From: AP-15 sp963703665
Lineage (GTDB): Bacteria; Pseudomonadota; Alphaproteobacteria; ATCC43930; CGMCC-115725
Direction of reading: 5' to 3'
DNA length: 64,000 bases
Assembly (NCBI GenBank): GCA_963703665.1
Contig: CAVPFB010000005.1
Span: 124,001 to 188,000 of the forward strand
Below the pieces are notes generated by a model. It saw only the letters and a list, made by a program, of their open reading frames with translations. It was not told the DNA's origin and did not search any database. Position numbers and translations under genes: made by a program. Positions within the stretch are counted from its first letter, which is position 1. The number at the start of each line of letters is the position of its first letter. This document shows, piece by piece, positions 58,601-64,000 of the stretch.

Positions 58601-59005
58601 GAGCCCTCGCGGCCGCTGGCCACGCGCCGCAGCAAGAGCTCGCCATTGCGCGATGTCGCCGGGATGATGCGCTCGTTCGATTACGCCGCCGTCGCTGCGG
58701 TACGGCATCTGGCCGAAACCCGCCCGGCGGCCGAGCCGCGCATGGTGCAGCTGGCCGAAGCCTGGCGGCAGCGCGCGGTCGACGGGTTTCGCGCCGCCTA
58801 CCGCAAGACGATGCGCGGCTGCCCCGCTTATCCCATGAGCAAGAAACAGGCGCGCGACATGACCGCTTTCTTTACCCTCGAAAAAGCCGTCTACGAGGTG
58901 TCGTACGAGCTGGCGAACCGGCCCTCATGGGTCGACATCCCGCTCGACGGCATTCTCGGCATCTTGGACAAAACAAAGGCGGCAGGCGGTGGCGAAGCGT
59001 CCTGA
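55637..59005 (+). CDS. treS: trehalose synthase - maltokinase fusion
   Basis: A 1122-residue fusion that makes maltose-1-phosphate for GlgE. The TreS part (residues about 20-570) interconverts trehalose and maltose: PLWYKDAIIYQLHVKAFFDADDDGIGDFQGL, LPFYPSPLRDDGYDISDY, GMRLDAVPYLIEREG (nucleophile Asp near 218), LLAEANQWPEDV (Glu) and FLRNHDELTLEMV. The C-terminal part (about 620-1122) is a maltokinase of the Pep2/Mak type: FLTRQRWFAAKDRRIRKV, QSNSSVFFDEYGMLKIYRRL and the kinase core TRFHGDYHLGQVIVVQNDFFIIDFEGEPSRPLATRRSKSSPLRDVAGMMRSF. The start at 55637 (MSPPDDASPP) overlaps the glgE stop, so the genes are coupled. Intact. Confidence 0.92.
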   Translation: MSPPDDASPPLPQGGVLTRPATADPLWYKDAIIYQLHVKAFFDADDDGIGDFQGLCRKLDYLQDLGVTALWLLPFYPSPLRDDGYDISDYKNINPSYGRMQDFKAFVREAHRRNLRVITELVINHTSDQHPWFQRARQAKRGSHFRDFYVWSDTDQKFPETRVIFVDTEKSNWAWDPVAQAYYWHRFYSHQPDLNFDNPRVFRAVADVMRFWLDLGVDGMRLDAVPYLIEREGTINENLPETHEVLRRLRRELDQHYGDHMLLAEANQWPEDVLQYFGAGDECHMAFHFPLMPRIYMAVSTEDRHPITDIMRQTPDIPDSCQWAVFLRNHDELTLEMVTDRERDYLWNHYAADRRARINLGIRRRLAPLMENDRRRIELLNALLISMPGTPVFYYGDEIGMGDNVFLRDRDGVRTPMQWSFDRNGGFSRADPARLYLPPVMDSVYGFEAVNVEAQSRSPSSLLNWMKRLIAARRSRRAFGRGTLRFLYPANRKVIAYLRAYGDEIILCVVNLSRSPQAVELDLAEFRGRYPVELLGRSTFPTIGDLPYLLTLQGHSFFWFELLLGAQEAANLQSSPPEFVTLVMPQGWTDLFRPHNLVQLEGEVIPSFLTRQRWFAAKDRRIRKVSVAARGEIARPVEGGAATETVLATVVEVMLGEDDRQRYFVPLAQAWSPAETELRQGLVPVTLAELRQFRREGALVDAMAQDGFVVAIMEAIAGEARLPLEGGEIRCVQAPSYQQAAAPERLTVRRAGVEQSNSSVFFDEYGMLKIYRRLQAGPHPEIEMSRFLVERAGFANTPPPLATLELVVGGGDEPQRMALGVLFGFVRNQGDGWTQALNYLTRYLDDALIATDARASELADPDLFFLALARQIGIRTAEMHRALAEHGSADPDFAPEPITRNDIAEWRQSLETEATAMLAKLEREQRRLPDRARERVGQVLACRDQLLGRIRTLLPDEVAAQKTRFHGDYHLGQVIVVQNDFFIIDFEGEPSRPLATRRSKSSPLRDVAGMMRSFDYAAVAAVRHLAETRPAAEPRMVQLAEAWRQRAVDGFRAAYRKTMRGCPAYPMSKKQARDMTAFFTLEKAVYEVSYELANRPSWVDIPLDGILGILDKTKAAGGGEAS

Positions 59006-61313
59006 TCCGCGGCGTCCGCAACCGGACCGCGGCGAAACGGAGCGCCCCGAGCCGAGCCAGACCGGGCCGAGCCAGACCGCGTCGAGCCAGACCGCGCCGA
59101 GCCAGACCGGGCCGAGCTGCTCCGAGTCCGAGCCCGAGATCGACATCGAGGCCATCCTCGAAGCGCGCCACGGCGACCCGTTCTCCTTTCTCGGCATGCA
59201 CAAGACTGGCGCCGGGATCCGCGTCCGGGCGATATTGCCGGCGGCGCAGCAGCTGATGGTCCTCGACAGCGCCACCGGAGAGATTGCGGCCGAGGGCAAA
59301 CGGGTTCATCGCGACGGCGTCTTTGCTGCCGAGATCCCCGGCCGGCAGGAGCCGTTTCGGTATCGGCTGCGCATTGCGAGCGGCGGCGTCGCCCATGAGT
59401 TCGACGACATCTACCGCTTTTCTCCGATCTTGGGCGAGCTCGACCTCCATCTTCTCGGCGAAGGCAACCATTTGGCGAGCTATCGCAAGCTCGGCGCCCA
59501 TCCCTTGGAGCACGAAGGTGTCGAGGGGGTGGCGTTCGCCGTCTGGGCGCCCAATGCGCAGGCGGTCAGCGTCGTCGGCGATTTCAATGCCTGGGACGGC
59601 CGGCGCATGCCGATGCGGCGACGCGGCTCCAGCGGCTATTGGGAGCTGTTTGTGCCTGGGCTGCGGCCGGGCCATCTCTACAAATACCAGATCCATGGTC
59701 CCGACCGTCAGCTGCTGCCGCTGAAGGCCGACCCGCAGGCCCAGCAGGCGGAGAAGCCGCCGGGCACGGCATCGATCATCGCGCACCCCTCGCGCCACGT
59801 TTGGCAGGACGGCGTGTGGATGGCCGAGCGCTGGCGAAAGAACGATCGCGAGTCGCCGGTCGCGATTTATGAGGTCCATCTCGGATCGTGGCGCCGCAAT
59901 CTGGCCGAGGGCGGGCGATATCTTAGCTACCGCGAGCTGGCCGACCAGCTCGTCTCCCACGTCGTCGAGATGGGCTTTACCCACATCGAAATCATGCCGA
60001 TCATGGAATACCCGTTCGACGGTTCGTGGGGGTATCAGCCGGTCTCGCTGTTTGCGCCGACCAGCCGATATGGCGCGCCCGACGATTTCCGCGCCTTTGT
60101 CGAGGCCTGCCACAAGGCCGATATCGGGGTGCTTCTCGATTGGGTGCCGGGCCATTTCCCGAACGACCCGCACGGCCTCGGCCGCTTCGACGGCACCGCG
60201 CTCTATGAGCATGCCGACCCGCGCCAAGGATTTCACCGCGACTGGAATACCTTGATCTACAATTATGGCCGTCGCGAGGTCTCCAACTTTTTGCTGTCCA
60301 GCGCGCTTTGCTGGCTCCGAGAGTTTCACATCGACGGCATCCGCGTCGACGCCGTCGCCTCGATGCTGTATCGCGATTACAGCCGACCCGTGGGCGAATG
60401 GGTGCCGAATGTCTTCGGCGGTCGCGAAAACCTCGAGGCGATCGCGTTTCTGCGGCGGATGAACGAGCTGATCTTTGGCGAATCGAGCGGGGCCACCTCG
60501 GTCGCCGAGGAATCGACCGCTTGGCCTATGGTGTCGCGGCCGACCTATGTCGGCGGGCTCGGCTTCGGCTACAAATGGAACCTCGGCTGGATGCACGATA
60601 CGTTGGGTTACATGGCGACCGACCCGATCCATCGGAAATACCGCCACAACGATCTCAGCTTTGGCCTGCTTTACGCCTATCACGAAAACTTCATTCTGCC
60701 GCTCAGCCACGACGAGGTCGTGCACGGCAAAGGCTCGCTGATCGGCAAGATGACCGGCGACCAATGGCAGCGTTTCGCCAATCTGCGCGCCTATTTCGCC
60801 TTTATGTGGACCCACCCCGGCAAGAAGCTGTTGTTCATGGGTGACGAATTCGCCCAGGAACGTGAGTGGAACCACGATATCGGGCTCGACTGGCAGCTTT
60901 TGGGTGAACCGCTGCACGAGGGGGTACGGCGGCTGGTGCGCGATCTGAACCGCCTTTATCGCGGCACGCCGGCCCTGTACCGGCTCGATTGCGACCCCGA
61001 CGGCTTTCTGTGGATCGATGTGGCCAATGCGCCGGAGAGCGTCGTGTCGTATCAGCGCCGCGGCCGCGACCCGCACGAAGTGGCGGTTGTGGTGTGCAAC
61101 TTTACCCCGGTCCCGCGCGAGGATTACTGGATTGGCGTTCCGCGGCCGGGCCGCTATCGCGAGCGGATCAACACCGATGCTCTCGAATATGGCGGCAGCG
61201 GCATCGGCAATGCCGGCGAGGTCCATTCCGAGCCGCGCCCGATGCACGGCAATCAGCACGCGATCCGCTTGCGCCTGCCGCCGCTCGGGGTTCTGATCTT
61301 CACCGCAGACTAA
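58989..61313 (+). CDS. glgB: 1,4-alpha-glucan branching enzyme GlgB
   Basis: A 774-residue branching enzyme that makes alpha-1,6 links in the GlgE-built glucan. The start is GTG at 58989, overlapping the end of treS by 17 bases. The N-terminus is a low-complexity Pro/Ser/Gln/Thr stretch (SQTGPSQTASSQTAPSQTGP, about residues 23-42), followed by the N1/CBM48 domain (HGDPFSFLGMHKTGAG, WAPNAQAVSVVGDFNAWDGRRMPM) and the GH13 barrel: EIMPIMEYPFDGSWGYQPVSLFAPTSRYG, IDGIRVDAVASMLYRDYSR (nucleophile Asp), VAEESTAWPMVSRP (Glu) and LPLSHDEVVHGKGSLIGKM. The C-terminal domain ends LGVLIFTAD. Complete. Confidence 0.94.
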   Translation: MAKRPDPRRPQPDRGETERPEPSQTGPSQTASSQTAPSQTGPSCSESEPEIDIEAILEARHGDPFSFLGMHKTGAGIRVRAILPAAQQLMVLDSATGEIAAEGKRVHRDGVFAAEIPGRQEPFRYRLRIASGGVAHEFDDIYRFSPILGELDLHLLGEGNHLASYRKLGAHPLEHEGVEGVAFAVWAPNAQAVSVVGDFNAWDGRRMPMRRRGSSGYWELFVPGLRPGHLYKYQIHGPDRQLLPLKADPQAQQAEKPPGTASIIAHPSRHVWQDGVWMAERWRKNDRESPVAIYEVHLGSWRRNLAEGGRYLSYRELADQLVSHVVEMGFTHIEIMPIMEYPFDGSWGYQPVSLFAPTSRYGAPDDFRAFVEACHKADIGVLLDWVPGHFPNDPHGLGRFDGTALYEHADPRQGFHRDWNTLIYNYGRREVSNFLLSSALCWLREFHIDGIRVDAVASMLYRDYSRPVGEWVPNVFGGRENLEAIAFLRRMNELIFGESSGATSVAEESTAWPMVSRPTYVGGLGFGYKWNLGWMHDTLGYMATDPIHRKYRHNDLSFGLLYAYHENFILPLSHDEVVHGKGSLIGKMTGDQWQRFANLRAYFAFMWTHPGKKLLFMGDEFAQEREWNHDIGLDWQLLGEPLHEGVRRLVRDLNRLYRGTPALYRLDCDPDGFLWIDVANAPESVVSYQRRGRDPHEVAVVVCNFTPVPREDYWIGVPRPGRYRERINTDALEYGGSGIGNAGEVHSEPRPMHGNQHAIRLRLPPLGVLIFTAD
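59054..59118 (+). repeat. 15-base tandem repeat inside glgB
   Basis: GCCGAGCCAGACCGG-type 15-base units are repeated four to five times, encoding SQT(G/A)(P/S) pentapeptides in the N-terminal linker of GlgB. Being a multiple of three, copy-number changes would keep the frame. Confidence 0.75.
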
Positions 61314-61401
61314 CCGGCAAGGATCGCCTTCATGACCCCGACACGCGATTCCCCGCCCTACCCTGCCGTTCCTCGCCTGCCGGAACTACGCTGAGCGGGC
61401 G

Positions 61402-63667
61402 ATGGCGTCGCCGACAAAGGTCTGGCCGGGCCGCCCCTATCCGCTCGGCGCCACCTGGGACGGCAAGGGCGTGAACTTTGCGCTGTTCTCGGCTCATGCG
61501 CAAAAGGTCGAGCTGTGTCTGTTCGACCGCGCCGGAATTCGCGAAGAGGCGCGGATCGAGTTGCCAGAATACACCGACGAAGTCTGGCACGTCTATTTGC
61601 CCGACTTGCGCCCCGACCTGCTTTATGGCTACCGCGTCCACGGACCCTACGACCCGGCCAACGGGCACCGCTTCAACCCGAACAAGCTGCTGATCGATCC
61701 CTACGCCAAGTCGCTGAACGGCCGGCTGCGCTGGGCCGATGCCGATTTCGGCTACCGCCTCGGCGGCCCGCGCGAGGACCTGGCGATCGACCGGCGCGAC
61801 AACGCGCGCTTCGTCCCCAAATGCCGGGTCATCGAGCCGGCCTTCACCTGGGGCGAGGAACGGCGGCCGCAGATCCCGTGGGAAGAGACGATCATACTCG
61901 AGCTCAACGTGCGCGGCATCACCCAGCGCCATCCGGAAGTCGATGCCGAGCATCGCGGCACCTTCGCCGGCCTCGCCTCGCCGCCGATAATCGACTACCT
62001 CGTCGGGCTTGGCGTCACCGCGGTCGAGCTCCTGCCGGTTCATGCCGCTATCGACGACCGACAGCTCGTCAATCGCGGGCTCGTCAATTACTGGGGCTAC
62101 AACACCATCAGCTTTTTTGCCCCCGAGCCGCGCTTATTGTCGACCGAATCGATCGCCGGTTTCAAAACCATGGTCAGGCGGCTGCACGATGCCGGGATCG
62201 AAGTGTTTCTCGATGTCGTCTACAATCACAGCGGCGAGGGCAACCACCTCGGCCCGACGCTGTCGTTTCGCGGCATCGACAATGCGTCCTATTATCGACT
62301 CGACGCCAATCCACGCTTCTACCAGGACGTCACCGGCACCGGCAATACGTTGAACCTCGATCATCCGAGGGTGTTGGAGCTGGTGATGGACTCGCTGCGC
62401 TATTGGGCGACGGAAATGCATGTCGACGGCTTCCGCTTCGACCTGTGCACAACGCTCGCGCGCGAGAACGGAGATTACTCCCAGGGCAGCGCATTTTTCG
62501 ATGCCGTGCGCCAGGACCCTGTGATGACCGGGCTAAAGCTGATCGCCGAGCCGTGGGACCTCGGCCCCTACGGCTACCAGCTCGGCAATTTTCCGCCGGG
62601 TTGGGCCGAATGGAACGCCCAATATCGCGACACTTTGAGGCGCTTCTGGAAAGGCGATCAGGGGCTGGTCGCCGACGTCGCCTCGCGTGTCGCCGGCTCG
62701 TCCGACATTTTCGGCTATCGCGGGCGCCGGCCTTGGGCCAGCATCAATTTCATCACCGCGCATGACGGGTTCACCCTGCAGGACCTGGTCAGCTACTGCG
62801 ACAAGCACAATCAAGAGAATGGCGAGGACAATCGCGACGGCAGCGACTTCGAACCTGAGCTCGAATTACGGGGTCGAAGGGCCGTCCAACGACCCCGAGA
62901 TCATCGCCTTGCGCGACCGGCAAAAGCGCAGCATGCTGGCGACCTTGCTGCTGTCGCTCGGCGTACCGATGCTGCTCGCCGGCGACGAGATCGGGCGTAC
63001 CCAGCACGGCAACAACAACGCCTATTGCCAGGACAACGAGGTCTCCTGGACCGATTGGGAAAGCATCCGGCCTGAAGACGGGGCGATCGGCCGGTTCGTC
63101 AGCTATCTGATCCATCTGCGCCGCGAGCACAGCGTTTTTTCGCGCCCGCGGTTTTTGCGCGGTGAGGTCTTGTCCGAGGCCGGGGTCAAGGACATCACCT
63201 GGTTTACCCAGTCGGGCAAGGAAGCCAGAGCCGAAGATTGGGCCAACCCGGCGGCGCAGTCGCTGGGCTACGTCTTGAGCGGGGCTGCCGGCGAATTTCT
63301 GACGCCGGGCGGCCAGCGCGACATCGATGAGAGCTTTCTGGTGATGATGAACGCCGATCATGGCGATCTCGATTTCCGCATTCCGGAACTGGCGGCGCCG
63401 ATGTGGTGGGAACCGCTGGTCGACACCGCGCAGGCCGGCGGGCGAGCCAACGACGGCCGGCTCTACGTGCCGGGCGAGATCTATCGGCTGCAGGCCCGTT
63501 CCTTTGCGTTGTTCATCAATCGCGCGCCCCGACCGGAATTGCCGGCCGCCGCCGAGGCCGAGGCGGGAATCTCAGTGCCGGCCGAGGACGGCGACGAGCA
63601 ACGCGGGTTTTACGAGATCGGCGATCCGGCGGAAGAGGCGGAGGAGGCCGATGCGCCGCCGGCATGA
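61402..63667 (+). CDS. glgX: glycogen debranching enzyme GlgX, one frameshift
   Basis: An isoamylase-type debrancher that hydrolyses alpha-1,6 branches. The CBM48 domain starts MASPTKVWPGRPYPLGATWDGKGVNFALFSAHA. The barrel has VELLPVHAAIDDR, YWGYNTISFFAPEPRL, DVVYNHSGEGNHLGPTLSFRGIDNASYYRLD, EMHVDGFRFDLCTTLARE (nucleophile Asp), LIAEPWDLGPYGYQLGNFPPGWAEWN (Glu) and NFITAHDGFTLQDLVSY. One extra base near 62850, in NGEDNRDGSD, breaks the frame; the continuation NLSSNYGVEGPSNDPEI, LLAGDEIGRTQHGNNNAYCQDNE runs to TGA at 63665-63667. Corrected length about 755. The stop overlaps the treZ start by 17 bases. Confidence 0.86.
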
Positions 63668-64000
63668 GCTGCCGTTCGGCGCCGAACCCGCGGTCGGCGG
63701 GGTGCGCTTTCGCTTGTGGGCGCCCCGCGCCCAAGCCGTGTCGCTGCGGATCGAAAGCCCGAGCCCGAAATTGGTTGCGATGGACCGCGAATCCGCAGGC
63801 TGGTTCGCGTCGACGACCGAGTTCGCGGGGCCGGGGACGCGCTATCGCTACGTCGTCGACGGCGAGCCGTTTCCCGATCCCGCCTCGCGCTGCCAGCCCG
63901 AAGGGGTGCATGGGCCGAGCGAGGTGATCGATCCCGCTTCCTATGACTGGAGCGACGACGGCTGGCGCGGCCGCCGGTGGGAAGAGATCGTCCTCTACGA
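63651..64000 (+). CDS. treZ: malto-oligosyltrehalose trehalohydrolase TreZ, 5' part
   Basis: The first 116 residues of a GH13 protein that releases trehalose from maltooligosyl-trehalose made by TreY. It starts MRRRHELPFGAEPAVGGVRFRLWAPRAQAVSLRI with the N-terminal CBM48-like domain and has the TreZ hallmark YRYVVDGEPFPDPASRCQPEGVHGPSEVIDP. GGAGGAGG lies a few bases before the ATG. It overlaps the end of glgX, so it belongs to the same operon. The gene continues beyond the window; a treY gene is expected next. Confidence 0.88.
   Translation, partial: MRRRHELPFGAEPAVGGVRFRLWAPRAQAVSLRIESPSPKLVAMDRESAGWFASTTEFAGPGTRYRYVVDGEPFPDPASRCQPEGVHGPSEVIDPASYDWSDDGWRGRRWEEIVLY

Noticed and set aside
52347..64000. 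classical GlgC-GlgA glycogen operon
   Set aside because: No ADP-glucose pyrophosphorylase or glycogen synthase is present; GlgE and the maltokinase define a different route.

Overview
The window is high-GC DNA from an alphaproteobacterium. The best evidence is the complete rRNA operon on the minus strand (16S - tRNA-Ile - tRNA-Ala - 23S - 5S - tRNA-fMet), whose 16S has the short variable regions and conserved stretches typical of that class. The gene content fits a heterotroph related to Rhodospirillales or Hyphomicrobiales: paired acyl-CoA dehydrogenases, SDRs, a Baeyer-Villiger monooxygenase, SoeABC, and a GlgE-type glucan/trehalose cluster. I cannot place it to genus.

Layout. 1-6,400 holds catabolic genes among decayed remnants: an OFA-type MFS pseudogene with its intact small partner, a membrane protein, a formyl-THF cyclo-ligase remnant, two acyl-CoA dehydrogenases, an atypical SDR and a flavoprotein tail. 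6,490-16,450 is mostly intact: GNAT plus Bcr-type exporter, several hydrolases, VOC, cupin, a PEP-mutase/ICL-family lyase, a beta-lactamase-fold hydrolase and an amidohydrolase. 16,450-19,380 is accessory DNA: a RAYT remnant, a Phd/PIN toxin-antitoxin pair, two AT-richer orphan genes, and a RAYT transposase flanked by REP-like palindromes. 19,550-30,520 returns to catabolic genes (HpcH aldolase, glyoxalase I, BVMO, rhodanese, BisC-type molybdoenzyme, hydrolase), many of them frameshifted or truncated.

30,558-36,150 is a degraded mobile zone: a broken SRAP gene, an ATP-dependent DNA ligase fragment abutting a GST gene split by an IS630-family element, an IS21-family remnant, and a tyrosine integrase fragment lying just past the 3' end of tRNA-fMet. 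The rRNA operon fills 36,151-42,830. Its 23S gene carries two intervening sequences, in helices 25 and 45. The larger encodes an S23-type four-helix-bundle protein. Both insertions and the 16S-tRNA-Ile spacer share the same CAGAGATCAGA-type hairpin repeats.

42,893-47,578 is soeABC, a membrane-bound cytoplasmic sulfite dehydrogenase. 48,071-52,285 holds a GhrA-like reductase, an M17 aminopeptidase and a ThDP enzyme. 52,347-64,000 is one compact plus-strand glucan/trehalose operon: a GH13-GlgE fusion, a TreS-maltokinase fusion, GlgB, GlgX and the start of TreZ. Together they connect trehalose to maltose, maltose-1-phosphate and branched alpha-glucan; GlgX, and TreZ with a TreY expected downstream, would return glucan to glucose or trehalose.

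Many otherwise conserved genes are broken by one extra base (OFA MFS, RAYT, gloA, BVMO, SDR twice, bisC, M17 peptidase, glgX). This is either widespread pseudogenisation or an insertion-biased sequencing or assembly error. Such genes are given as one feature with the frameshift stated.
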